This document shows, piece by piece, positions 18,961-28,080 of a DNA stretch of 64,000 bases (position 1 is the first letter of the stretch; every line of letters starts with the position of its first letter). A model generated the notes under the pieces. It did not search any database. It worked only from the letters and a program-made list of their open reading frames with translations, and had not been told where the DNA came from. Location of the stretch: positions 447,842-511,841 of the forward strand of contig CAWEVM010000015.1 in the NCBI GenBank assembly GCA_963812505.1, in the 5' to 3' direction. Position numbers and translations under genes: made by a program. This DNA is from JAMXLO01 sp963812505 (GTDB lineage: Bacteria > Pseudomonadota > Alphaproteobacteria > Acetobacterales > Acetobacteraceae).

Positions 18961-20814
18961 GTGGCCGCGCCGAAACCGAACCTTTCTTCCTCGATCTGGC
19001 TGATCGTCGCAGGACTCGTGGTTATCTCGGCGCTCGGCCTGTTCGGCGGCGCAGGCGGCGGGGGCACCGATGTGATCCCGTACAGTCAGTTCCAGCAATA
19101 CCTCGACGCCAACAAGGTGAAGCAGGTCACCGTGGCGGGTAACGTCATCCGCGGCACCCTGACCGAGTCGCTGCCCGACGGGCGCAGCAACTTCAGCACG
19201 GTGCAGGTCCCACCCGACCTCGCCGGCCAACTTGCCAAGCACAATGTCGAATTCACTGGCAGTGCGACCGATGGCGGCGCTCTTGGCACACTGCTGTCGT
19301 GGGTGCTGCCGCCGCTGCTGTTCGTCGGCATCTGGATGTTTGCCTCGCGGATGATGATGGGCGGGCGCGGCGGCGGGTTTGGGGGCGGGTTCGGCGGCGG
19401 ACTGCTGTCGGTCGGCCGCTCGAAAGCCAAGCTCGTGGCTGAGACCGATGTGAAGGTCACATTCGCCGATGTGGCCGGGGTGGACGAGGCGAAGGATGAA
19501 CTGCACGAAATCGTCGACTTCCTGAGGCGGCCGGAGGAGTTCACTCGGCTGGGCGCGCATATCCCACGCGGCATTCTGCTGGTTGGGCCTCCAGGCACCG
19601 GCAAGACGCTGCTGGCACGCGCGGTCGCAGGCGAGGCGGGAGTGCCCTTTTACTCAACCAATGGCGCCGAGTTCGTCGAAATGTTTGTGGGCGTTGGCGC
19701 CGCCCGGGTGCGCGACCTGTTCGAACAGGCGCGAAAGACGGCACCGTGCATCATATTTATAGACGAGTTGGATGCGTTGGGACGCGCGCGTGGCGTGAGT
19801 CCGATGGGGGGACAGGACGAGAAGGAGCAGACGCTCAACCAGTTGCTCGCCGAGATGGACGGGTTCGATCGGTCAGTGGCGATCGTGATCCTGGCAGCGA
19901 CCAACCGGCCGGAGATCCTTGACCCTGCGCTGCTCCGAGCCGGTCGGTTCGATCGGCAGGTGCTGGTGGACCGGCCGGACAAGAAGGGCCGGGTCGATAT
20001 CCTCCGCATCCACCTGAAAAACCTGAAGCTCGCGACGGACGTCAAGCTGGAGGACATCGCGGCGCTGACCCCAGGCTTCACCGGGGCAGACCTGGCCAAT
20101 CTGGGGAATGAGGCGGCGGTACTCGCGACACGGCGGGGGGCAGAGTCGATAAGAATGGATGACTTCACCGGCGCTGTGGAACGGATCGTCGCGGGACTGG
20201 AGAAGAAGTCGCGCATTCTGATCCCGCGCGAACGGCGCGTCGTCGCCTACCATGAGATGGGTCATGCACTGGTGGCTTTGGCGATTCCGGGGAGCGATCC
20301 GATACAGAAGGTGTCGATCATTCCGCGGGGCATAGGCGCGCTGGGCTACACGCTGCAGCGCCCGACGGACGACCGGTTCCTGATGGGGCGGCGGGAGCTG
20401 GACGACAAGATGACAGTTCTGATGGGCGGGCGCGCAGCGGAAACCCTGCTGGGCGAGGACATCTCCACCGGCGCGGCCGATGACCTGGCGAAAGCGACGG
20501 ACATCGCGCGGGGGATGGTGCTCCGCTTCGGCATGGATGAGAACTTGGGACCGGTGGCGTGGGATACCGAGCAGGGGCAGTTCCTGAACCAGCCTGGCGC
20601 GTTCTGGCAGCAACGACGGTTCTCCGACGAAACCGCGCGCGAGATCGATCAGGCGGTGCGATCACACTTGGAGGGTGCGCTGGAGCGCGCGGTGGAGATC
20701 TTGCGGGAGAACCGGGCTGCACTCGACAACGGGGCGGCGTCGCTGCTGTCGCACGAGACGCTGACGGCGGAGGAGCTGCCGATGGTAAAGGCAGAGCCGG
20801 TGGCAGTGGCGTAG
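18961..20814 (+). CDS. ftsH: ATP-dependent zinc metalloprotease FtsH
   Basis: 617 residues. GTG 18961 is chosen because a perfect AGGAGG lies seven bases upstream. Two N-terminal membrane segments (residues ~11-28 and ~110-130) flank the periplasmic domain. The AAA+ domain has Walker A GPPGTGKT (209-216), Walker B CIIFIDELDALG, and the second region of homology ATNRPEILDPALLRAGRFDRQ; the peptidase has the zinc motif HEMGH (431-435). Gly-rich linker GGRGGGFGGGFGGG follows TM2. FtsH degrades membrane and short-lived cytosolic proteins. Divergent from the RTX-like gene with a 185-base spacer. Since FtsH is usually near tilS/folP, this copy in an accessory context may be a second paralog; this cannot be tested here. 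Confidence 0.95.
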   Translation: MAAPKPNLSSSIWLIVAGLVVISALGLFGGAGGGGTDVIPYSQFQQYLDANKVKQVTVAGNVIRGTLTESLPDGRSNFSTVQVPPDLAGQLAKHNVEFTGSATDGGALGTLLSWVLPPLLFVGIWMFASRMMMGGRGGGFGGGFGGGLLSVGRSKAKLVAETDVKVTFADVAGVDEAKDELHEIVDFLRRPEEFTRLGAHIPRGILLVGPPGTGKTLLARAVAGEAGVPFYSTNGAEFVEMFVGVGAARVRDLFEQARKTAPCIIFIDELDALGRARGVSPMGGQDEKEQTLNQLLAEMDGFDRSVAIVILAATNRPEILDPALLRAGRFDRQVLVDRPDKKGRVDILRIHLKNLKLATDVKLEDIAALTPGFTGADLANLGNEAAVLATRRGAESIRMDDFTGAVERIVAGLEKKSRILIPRERRVVAYHEMGHALVALAIPGSDPIQKVSIIPRGIGALGYTLQRPTDDRFLMGRRELDDKMTVLMGGRAAETLLGEDISTGAADDLAKATDIARGMVLRFGMDENLGPVAWDTEQGQFLNQPGAFWQQRRFSDETAREIDQAVRSHLEGALERAVEILRENRAALDNGAASLLSHETLTAEELPMVKAEPVAVA

Positions 20815-20963
20815 AGCTCAGGGGTATCTGCACGCCCGGGGATCGCTGAGCAAATGAGTTGGGACTTTTCGGGACACCGCGCTGTCCGTCGCCGTGGCAC
20901 CGCACCGCTGGTCGTCCTTGCCGCGACCGACATGCGTTGTGGTCACTATCCATCCAGTCGCCC

Positions 20964-22517
20964 ATGAAGGACGCCGATCACACGGCCGCCACGTGGGGCA
21001 CCAGGCTGTTCGATCTCGCGATCATCGGCGGCGGCGTCAACGGCTGCGGCATCGCGCGCGACGCCGCGGGTCGTGGACTGTCTGTACTGCTGGTCGAACA
21101 GGGCGACCTGGCGAGCGGCACCTCGTCTGCCTCAACCAAGTTGATCCATGGCGGCCTGCGCTATCTGGAACACTATGCGTTTCGCCTGGTACGAGAGTTG
21201 CTCGCCGAACGTGAGGTGCTGCTGCGCATCGCGCCGCACATCATTCGACCGATGCGCTTTGTGCTGCCGCATCATGCCGGGCTGCGATCATGGCGGCTGA
21301 TCCGCCTGGGGCTGTTCCTCTACGACCATCTTGGCGGTCGGGAGATTCTTCCGGGTACGCGCTCGCTGGACCTGCGCGCGGATCCCGCCGGCGCGCCGCT
21401 GCGGCCGGAGTTCACGCGCGGGTTCGAGTATTCTGACTGCTGGGTTGATGACGCACGGCTCGTGGTGCTGAACGCACGTGATGCAGCGGCGCGCGGTGCC
21501 GACATTCGCACGCGCACTCGCTGCGTCGGCGCCAGGCACGCGGATGGTGTGTGGCATCTGATGCTGGAGGGCGGCGCCACGGCCGAAGCAAGCGTGCTGG
21601 TGAATGCCGGCGGTCCTTACGTAACGCGCGTGCTTCACGATGTGGTCGGTGCGGCGGAGCCTCAGCGCGTCAGGCTGGTAAAGGGCAGCCACATCATCGT
21701 GCCGCGGCTCTATGCGCACGATCGCAGCTATATCTTCCAGAACGCCGACGGTCGCATCTGTTTCGCTATCCCGTATGAGCAGAGCTTCACGCTCATCGGC
21801 ACCACCGATGAGGATTTCCACGGCGATCCTTCCGCCGTGGCGAGTTCCAGTGAGGACGAACAGTACCTGTGCGACGCGGTCAGCGAGTATCTGCGCGCCC
21901 CGGTCGCACCGTCGGATATCGTGTGGCGCTACGCAGGGGTGCGGCCGTTGCTCGATGACGGCGCCGGGAAGGCTCAGGAGGCAACGCGCGACTACGTATT
22001 GACGTTGGAGGAGCCCCCGCTTTTGTCAGTGTTCGGCGGCAAGATCACCACGTATCGAAGGCTGGCCGAGGCCGCGTTGGCGAAGTTGCAGCAGTGGTTT
22101 CCCGGCATGGGCCGCGCGTGGACTTCAGGCGTTGCGTTGCCGGGCGGTGATTTTCCGTGGGATGGCATCGAGCGAGTCCGCGCCGACCTGTCCCAACGCT
22201 ACCCGTTCCTGCCTGATGCGACGCTGCGACGCCTGATCAGCGCGTATGGCACGATGACGGACGACGTGCTTGGCGATGCACGCGAACCGGCGGCGATGGG
22301 GCGCATATTCGGCGCCGACCTTTCCGAGCGCGAAGTCGATTGGCTGGTCCGCACCGAATGGGCCACGACCGCTGAGGACATCCTGTGGCGGCGGAGCAAG
22401 CTTGGATTGCACATGAGTGCCGCGGAGGTTGGCGAGTTGGACAATTACCTCATGCGACACCCCCGCCCTACACTCCCCCGCCACGCGGGAGAGGGAGTGA
22501 GGTCGCCCTATCGTTGA
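20964..22517 (+). CDS. glpD: Aerobic glycerol-3-phosphate dehydrogenase
   Basis: 517 residues. FAD-dependent, membrane-associated enzyme oxidising sn-glycerol-3-phosphate to dihydroxyacetone phosphate and feeding electrons to quinone. Seen: FLAIIGGGVNGCGIARDAAG-type FAD-binding motif (here DLAIIGGGVNGCGIARDAAG at ~17-36), TSSASTKLIHGGLRYLE, and the C-terminal GKITTYRRLAE segment, all GlpD hallmarks. ATG 20964 is taken because the conserved sequence begins shortly after it. The last ~18 residues (RPTLPRHAGEG region) are encoded by a GC-rich palindromic intergenic element, so the native C-terminus appears to have been extended by it. The 3' end overlaps the convergent ccoS gene by 10 bases. Confidence 0.93.
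   Translation: MKDADHTAATWGTRLFDLAIIGGGVNGCGIARDAAGRGLSVLLVEQGDLASGTSSASTKLIHGGLRYLEHYAFRLVRELLAEREVLLRIAPHIIRPMRFVLPHHAGLRSWRLIRLGLFLYDHLGGREILPGTRSLDLRADPAGAPLRPEFTRGFEYSDCWVDDARLVVLNARDAAARGADIRTRTRCVGARHADGVWHLMLEGGATAEASVLVNAGGPYVTRVLHDVVGAAEPQRVRLVKGSHIIVPRLYAHDRSYIFQNADGRICFAIPYEQSFTLIGTTDEDFHGDPSAVASSSEDEQYLCDAVSEYLRAPVAPSDIVWRYAGVRPLLDDGAGKAQEATRDYVLTLEEPPLLSVFGGKITTYRRLAEAALAKLQQWFPGMGRAWTSGVALPGGDFPWDGIERVRADLSQRYPFLPDATLRRLISAYGTMTDDVLGDAREPAAMGRIFGADLSEREVDWLVRTEWATTAEDILWRRSKLGLHMSAAEVGELDNYLMRHPRPTLPRHAGEGVRSPYR
22459..22500. repeat. GC-rich palindromic dispersed element, copy 1
   Basis: Contains CCCCCGCC-ACGCGGGAGAGGG, one of six copies in the window of a C-rich / CGCGGG-GAGGGG palindrome found between or at the ends of genes. 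This copy is translated as the end of glpD. Confidence 0.6.
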
Positions 22518-22655
22518 TCGTCGTCGAACAAAATGCGGTTAGCGGCGCCCTCCAGGTCCTCGGTACTGACCAGAGCGCAGTGACCACAGGAAGATCGCCA
22601 GTCCGCCACCACCGAGGATCAGGCTTGCGCCGAGCAGATACAGGATGACGTTCAT
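22508..22655 (-). CDS. ccoS: cbb3-type oxidase assembly protein CcoS (one-base frameshift)
   Basis: Starts at ATG 22655, overlapping the ccoI stop by ATGA. The first 33 residues, MNVILYLLGASLILGGGGLA then IFLWSLRSGQY, are a standard CcoS membrane segment. As given, the frame then reads RGPGGRR and stops. Removing one C of the TACC near 22563 instead gives EDLEGAANRILFDDDQR and a TAG at 22508-22510, the canonical CcoS C-terminus, for 48 residues. CcoS is needed for maturation of the oxidase cofactors. It is the last gene of the cco operon; the 3' end overlaps glpD on the other strand. A real inactivating insertion or a sequencing error are both possible. Confidence 0.8.
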
Positions 22656-25001
22656 GCCAATCTGCCCCGCAGCCGAAAACTGTTCGCCATGACCAGCAGC
22701 GACGAACTCGACATCGCCGCCGCCGCAAGCCACGGCGTGACAAAGCCCGCAACTGCCAGCGGCACCATCAGCGCGTTGTAGCCGATCGACAGCGCAAGGT
22801 TCTGCCGCATCACGCTGCGCGCGCGCCGCGCCATCTCGATTACCGCCGCGACCGGAGCCAGCAGGCTGCCCTGGAACACCACGTCGGCGACGGTCTGGCT
22901 GATATCCGCAGCGCTTGCGGGCGAGGCTGAGACGCTTGCGGCGGCAAGAGAAGGGCTGTCATTCAGGCCGTCGCCAACCATCAGCACCTTCCTGCCGGAA
23001 CGCGCCAATGCCTCGACCACCGCAACCTTCTGCACCGGCGTGTGCTCCGCCTGCCAATCCTCGATGCCGAGCGCGGCAGCGATCGGCACCACCGCCGCGG
23101 CATGATCCCCGGAGAGGAGGCGCAGATCGAGGCCAAGGCTCCGCAGCCTTGCCACCGTCGCTGATGCGTCCGCTCGCAATGTCTCGGCAAAGCGAAAGCA
23201 CACCGGTTGGTGACCGGGGCGCGCAAGCCACAGCTCCGGTCCCGCGGCTTCATGACCGTCACCACATGACATTGCGAATGCCCGGCTGCCCAAACGGACA
23301 TCGCCCGCCTGCAATCCTTGTCCGGGATGCTCGACCAGATCATCCGCCACCGCGACCGGTCCCGACGCCGCCAGGAGCGAGCGTGCGAGTGGGTGGCGAC
23401 TGCCTGCGGCAAGCGACGCGGCAACGCGCAACGCAGCCTGATCGAGGCCCCGTCCTCTAACCAGCGGCATCGTTGGCTCGGTCAGCGTGCCGGTCTTGTC
23501 GAATACGATTGTATCTACATCGGCCAGGCGCTCCAGCGCGGTCGCCGACTTCAGCAGCACGCCGGAACGGAACAGCCGGCCGGTGGCGATCACCTGCACC
23601 ATCGGGACCGCAAGCGCCAATGCGCAGGGGCAGGTAATGATCAACACCGCGCTCGCGGTCAGCAGCGCCTGACTGACGGATACGCCGGCGGCAAAGTACC
23701 ACCACAGGAAGGTCAGCAGCGCCGTGACGTGCACGGCGGGCGCGTAGCGGCGTGCCACGCGATCGGCGAGCACCACAAAGCGCGAACGTCGCGCCTCGGC
23801 GGCGTCGATAAGCCGTGCGCATTCCGCGAGCAGCGTACCATTGCCGGTGACAGTCGCACGTATCGTCAGCGGCATGCCGAGATTGAGCGTGCCGGCAAAT
23901 ACCTGCGACCCAGGCGCCGCGGCGATCGGCAGGCTTTCGCCGGTGACGAGACTGGCATCGAGCAACGATGTACCGCGCTCGACCACGCCATCGACGCCGA
24001 TCCGCTCACCCAGACCGACCAGCACCTGATCGCCGGGCACGATGACATGCTGGCTGCGACGTTCGGTGCCGCCGTCGGATCGCAGCACCGCGACGTCAGA
24101 GGCACGCAATGTCAGCAACTGCTCGGCGGTGGCGCGCGCCTGGCCGCGGGCGCGATGGTCCAGCACACGGCCGATCAACAGGAAGAACAGCAGCGTGATT
24201 GCTGAATTCGAAGTAGGTATGAGCCCCGCCCTGCATTGTCTGCACGAGGCTCATGCCGGTGACCAGCACAACGCCGAGACTGATCGGCACGTCCATGTTG
24301 GTCCGCATCTGACGCAGCGCCGCGGCGGCGGACGTGAAGAACGGCATCCCGGCATAGGCGATGGCCGGCATGGCAATCAACGCGGAGAACCAGTGCAGCA
24401 GGTCGCGCGTCGCGGGCCCCATGTCGTGCAGCAGTCCGCCGACCTCGCCGGCCCAGATGCCAATCGAAAGCAGCATCACGTTGCCGGCGGCGAAGCCTGC
24501 CACGGCGAGCGCTCGGATCAGGGCCCTGTCGGTGCTGTCCGAAGCGGCGGCGAGCGATGCCGCATCGAATGGCACGAGGCGATAGCCAAGGCCCTCGATC
24601 GTATCGACGAGGGACATCGCGCGATCCGCTGCACCGCGCCACACCAGGCGCAGGCGACGGGTGGTCATGTTGACGCGGCCGGTCAGCACGTCTGGTTCGC
24701 CGGCAAGGACCGACTCGATCAGCCAGACACAGGCGCCGCATTGCAGACCGTCGATCGCAAGGACAAGTTCGTGCGTGCCGTCAGAGCGGGTTGCGATGAA
24801 GCGGGACAGGTCACGACGTTCCGCTGGTTCGGGTCGGAGTGCGCGCAATGTCGGATCGAGGATCCGCTGCGCGTAGTAGCGCCCGAGGCCGAGCGTCTGG
24901 ATGGTCTCGTACGCCGCGGCGCAGCCAGGACAGCAGAAACGGCGCCCTCGGCCAGTAGGCAGGTTGCAGTGCAGACACGTGGCTGAGGCTGAGGTGGCCA
25001 A
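22652..25001 (-). CDS. ccoI: Copper-translocating P-type ATPase CcoI/FixI (one-base frameshift)
   Basis: CcoI exports copper from the cytoplasm for assembly of the cbb3 binuclear centre. Reconstructed product ~782 residues from TTG 25001 (start uncertain because a palindromic element sits just upstream). Seen in order: N-terminal Cys-rich motif CLHC and FCCPGCAAAYE, heavy-metal-binding GLQCGACVWLIE, transmembrane helices, phosphatase loop VTGES, CPC in TCPCALALAVP, the phosphorylation motif DKTGT and GDGLNDSPSLA. The frame is broken near 24190-24200: the first part ends ...TYFEFSN, and deleting one base of GAATTCAGC gives YFESAITLLFFLLIGRVLD, exactly the conserved TM segment. The gene overlaps ccoS by four bases. 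Confidence 0.87.
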
Positions 25002-25010
25002 AACATCTGC

Positions 25011-25049
25011 TCCCCCTCCCCTCGCGGGAGGGGTTTGGGGGGAGGGGGC
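25011..25049. repeat. GC-rich palindromic dispersed element, copy 2
   Basis: CCCCCTCCCCTCGCGGGAGG followed by a T-containing run of G (GGGGTTTGGGGGGAGGGG). It sits between ccoH and ccoI and probably displaces the ribosome-binding region of ccoI. Confidence 0.7.
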
Positions 25050-25063
25050 GAAGTGGAAGAGAC

Positions 25064-25525
25064 TCAATGCACGATCACCCGCCGCGTCGCCGCCATGTCG
25101 TGCCCCCCGTACGAAGCCGACAGCGTCAGCTCCCACTGTCCGGGTGCCGGCAGTGCCGCACTCGCCACGTAGTGCCCGGGTGTCGCTTCCCTAAACGCCA
25201 GCGCCCGCTCTTCCGGCGCGCCCAGCGGACGCTCGGCCGATGCCGCCACCGACGCACCGTTCAGCGGCGCGCCGTTGCGATCGGTCAGCGTCACCTCCGG
25301 CCGACCTGCTGCGTCGGTCACCGCTACCACGCTCCACCCAAGCGCTGCCTCGCGCTGCTCGCGGTCAAGCACCGCGTCGTAATGGTTGCTCAGAGCGAAA
25401 TCTTCCTTGCCCGCCTGCCCGGGGAACGTGCGCAGCGCGGCATAGATCAGGCCGGCATTGACCACGACGACCAGGCCTAGCCCAGCCACGACCCCCAGCG
25501 GGAAGAAGCGCCACATCGATCTCAT
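25064..25525 (-). CDS. ccoH: FixH/CcoH family cbb3 oxidase assembly protein
   Basis: 153 residues. One N-terminal membrane segment (residues ~5-30, FFPLGVVAGLGLVVVVNAGL) followed by the FixH-type periplasmic domain: TFPGQAGKEDFALSNHYDA and the C-terminal Ig-like strand GQWELTLSASYGG are family-typical. CcoH associates with the cbb3 complex and is required for its assembly. Start overlaps the ccoG stop by ATGA (25522-25525), so the two genes are translationally coupled. Confidence 0.9.
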   Translation of the reverse strand: MRSMWRFFPLGVVAGLGLVVVVNAGLIYAALRTFPGQAGKEDFALSNHYDAVLDREQREAALGWSVVAVTDAAGRPEVTLTDRNGAPLNGASVAASAERPLGAPEERALAFREATPGHYVASAALPAPGQWELTLSASYGGHDMAATRRVIVH

Positions 25526-26979
25526 CGCGGCCCCATGAACAGTGAGTGATACACCGTCTGCTCGCCTGTCTCGGTATTGCGTAAAAGAAAATCGACACCC
25601 TGCGAGCCATCGACCAGCTTCTCCGGTTCACCGGCCACGGTGACGCGAAACGTGCCGACGCTGTCTCCCTTCACCATCAGGCCAAGCCGGCTCGCCGGTC
25701 CCAATCCCTCGTCTGCTTCGGCCAGCGACGCGCCGTTCAGACCATCGCTGCGCAGTTCGAACAGCGCGACATTCGGACCCTTGTTGACGATCTTCACAGT
25801 GTAGCCGTTGCGCAGATCGCCATTGGGCAAACGCACGAACAACGGCGCGCGGTCATGCAGCACCGACAGACCCACAGACGAACGCATCGCCAGCGCACCC
25901 GTCATCACCACCGCCGCGAGAAACAGCGCCGACATGTAGATGATCGTGCGCGGCCGAAACAGATGAAGCGTGGTCTGCCGACCTTCCGCCTTGGCCGCCT
26001 GGTCGGCCAGCGTGTCCCAGGTGATCAGCCATTTTGGCCGCCCCGTGCGTTCCATTACATGATTGCACGCGTCGACGCACAGTCCGCAGTTGATGCACTC
26101 GAGTTGGATGCCGTCGCGGATGTCGATGCCGGTGGGACACGCGGTGACACAGGCTCCGCAGTCGATGCAATCGCCGGCAGGTGCAACATCATGTCGCTTG
26201 CCACGCGCGCGCGGTTCGCCTCGCCAGCCCTGATACGTCACAGTGACGGTCTGTTCGTCCAGCATGGCGGACTGGAAGCGAGGCCACGGGCACATGTACG
26301 TGCAGACCTGCTCGCGTGCCCAGCCCGCCAACAGGTACGTCGTGGCGGTGAACAGGAAGGTAAAGAAATACACCTCCTTCGAAGCGGTGCCGGTCCAGAA
26401 TTCCACTGTCACCGTCGGCGCATCGACGTAGTACATGATCCATGCACCGCCGGTCCAGAATGCGATGCCGAGCCATGCCGCGTGCTTGAGTGTCTTCCGC
26501 CACGCAGTGTCGAACGTCACCGGCTCTGCGTCGCGCTTCATGCGTTCGTTGCGATCACCTTCGATCAGGCATTCGATCCACATGAAGAGATCGGTCCACA
26601 CGGTCTGTGGACACGTGTAGCCGCACCAGACGCGACCGAGCAGGCTGGTGACCAGGAACAAAGTGACCGCGCCCATGATCAGCAGGCCGGTCAGATAGTA
26701 GATGTCCTGCGGCCAGAACTCGAGATTGAAGAAGTAGAAGCGCTCATGCCAGATCGACAGCAGCACCGCCTGGTCCGGCTGGTTGACGCCGCGATGCCAG
26801 CGTAGCCAGGGCAGCAGATAGTAGACGCCAAGACAGACGATCAGCACCGCCCATTTGACGTTGCGCACCGGGCCACGCACCGACTTCGGATAGACCCGCA
26901 CGCGGTTGGCGTAGAGATGATCCCCGGCCTCCTCGCGCTGAAGCTGAAGCAGGCGATCTGCTTTGCTGATGCGAGACAT
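25522..26979 (-). CDS. ccoG: Cytochrome c oxidase accessory protein CcoG/FixG
   Basis: 485 residues from ATG 26979; the upstream 28 codons of the open frame run through a palindromic repeat and are excluded. Inner-membrane, polyferredoxin-like protein that reduces Cu(II) for cbb3 maturation. Seen: five hydrophobic segments, RVWCGYTCPQTVWTDLFMW, two 4Fe-4S motifs in CIDCGACVTACPTGIDIRDG and CINCGLCVDACNHVME, and a C-terminal Ig-like domain (IG_FixC) ending in FMGPR. Third accessory gene of the operon. Confidence 0.95.
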   Translation of the reverse strand: MSRISKADRLLQLQREEAGDHLYANRVRVYPKSVRGPVRNVKWAVLIVCLGVYYLLPWLRWHRGVNQPDQAVLLSIWHERFYFFNLEFWPQDIYYLTGLLIMGAVTLFLVTSLLGRVWCGYTCPQTVWTDLFMWIECLIEGDRNERMKRDAEPVTFDTAWRKTLKHAAWLGIAFWTGGAWIMYYVDAPTVTVEFWTGTASKEVYFFTFLFTATTYLLAGWAREQVCTYMCPWPRFQSAMLDEQTVTVTYQGWRGEPRARGKRHDVAPAGDCIDCGACVTACPTGIDIRDGIQLECINCGLCVDACNHVMERTGRPKWLITWDTLADQAAKAEGRQTTLHLFRPRTIIYMSALFLAAVVMTGALAMRSSVGLSVLHDRAPLFVRLPNGDLRNGYTVKIVNKGPNVALFELRSDGLNGASLAEADEGLGPASRLGLMVKGDSVGTFRVTVAGEPEKLVDGSQGVDFLLRNTETGEQTVYHSLFMGPR

Positions 26980-26987
26980 CGCCCTTA

Positions 26988-27025
26988 CTCTCCCGCCGCT
27001 TGCGGGAGGGGGATGGGGGGCGGGG
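26988..27025. repeat. GC-rich palindromic dispersed element, copy 3
   Basis: CTCTCCCGCCGCTTGCGGGAG plus GGGGATGGGGGGCGGGG, in the 76-base gap between ccoP and ccoG; the stem is CTCCCGC/GCGGGAG. Confidence 0.7.
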
Positions 27026-27055
27026 AATATGCCGTCCGGTTGTTGGCCTGCACCA

Positions 27056-27925
27056 TCACTCACCCCCGCCCAGCGAATGCACGTACAGCGCCAGGCTCTT
27101 GATGGTGGCTTCGTCGAGCCGCGTGTGCCACGCCGGCATCACGCCCATCCGCGGCGAGGTGATCTGTCCCACCACGGTGGCACGATCGTTGCCATAGAGA
27201 TGGACGTGGGAGGCCAGTCGCGGAGCACCCTTCTCACGATCACCCTGCCCCGCGTCGCCATGACACACGGCGCAGTTGTCGGCGAACAGCTTCTTGCCGG
27301 CGGACACGTCCTTGCCCGGCTCGGCGTTGCCGTACAGCGTCATCACATAGTCGGCGACCTGCTGGATCTCGGCTGGTTTCAAAATGCCATCGACACCAAA
27401 GCGCAGCATCTGCAACTCGCGCGCCTTGTCGTCGCCGCTGCGAATACCGTAGGTGATGGTCTGCTGGATCGCATCGAGCGAACCACCCCAGATCCACCCG
27501 CCGGCGGCGAGCGCCGGATAACCAGGCTCACCGCCGCCGCCAGCGCCGTGGCAGGGCTGACAGTTGTTGGCGAAGGCGATGCGTCCAGCGGTATTGGCCG
27601 CCGCCATGAGCTGCGGGTCCTTGCGGATCTCGGCGAACGACAGCGCCTTGATCCTGTCCATCGTGCCCGCACGCAGCTCGGCAACCGCGCGCACGTCGTT
27701 GTTCACCGCGGTGCGCTGCGAGTAGCCCAGCACGCCGTGGAAATAGCCGGTAATACCCGGCACTGACGGGTACAGCACGCACCACACCACGGCCCATGCG
27801 ATAGTGGCGTAGAGCACGTACACCCACCACTTGGGCAGCGGCGTATTAAGCTCCTTCAGGCCATCCCACTCGTGACCGGTGGTATCCTGGCCGGTCACGA
27901 TGTCCTTCTCGATCTTGGTTGGCAC
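27056..27925 (-). CDS. ccoP: cbb3-type cytochrome c oxidase subunit III, dihaem CcoP
   Basis: 289 residues. One N-terminal membrane segment (residues ~32-52) anchors a periplasmic domain with two haem c sites, CQPCH (122-126) and CAVCH (218-222). The N-terminal TGHEWDGLKELNTPLPKWWV is the conserved CcoP signature. It accepts electrons from soluble cytochrome c and passes them to CcoO/CcoN. It lies 11 bases after ccoQ. Confidence 0.96.
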   Translation of the reverse strand: MPTKIEKDIVTGQDTTGHEWDGLKELNTPLPKWWVYVLYATIAWAVVWCVLYPSVPGITGYFHGVLGYSQRTAVNNDVRAVAELRAGTMDRIKALSFAEIRKDPQLMAAANTAGRIAFANNCQPCHGAGGGGEPGYPALAAGGWIWGGSLDAIQQTITYGIRSGDDKARELQMLRFGVDGILKPAEIQQVADYVMTLYGNAEPGKDVSAGKKLFADNCAVCHGDAGQGDREKGAPRLASHVHLYGNDRATVVGQITSPRMGVMPAWHTRLDEATIKSLALYVHSLGGGE

Positions 27926-27936
27926 AGCGGCGCTCC

Positions 27937-28080
27937 TCAGCGGTCGTCTTCGAGCGGGATACGGCCATGCCGCTCGATCTGGGACTTGCGCCCCGGCCAG
28001 TAGGTGGTGAGCAGGATCAGCACGAACACGGCGATCACCGGGGCGATCCAGTTATGCTGGACCCACATGATCACGGTCAT
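27937..28080 (-). CDS. ccoQ: cbb3-type oxidase small subunit CcoQ/FixQ
   Basis: A 47-residue protein with a single membrane helix (IAPVIAVFVLILLTTYW) followed by the conserved CcoQ tail PGRKSQIERHGRIPLEDDR. CcoQ stabilises CcoP in the cbb3 complex. Its ATG at 28080 shares one base with the ccoO stop (TGATG), and the ccoP start is 11 bases after its stop, which is the expected operon position. Confidence 0.93.
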   Translation of the reverse strand: MTVIMWVQHNWIAPVIAVFVLILLTTYWPGRKSQIERHGRIPLEDDR

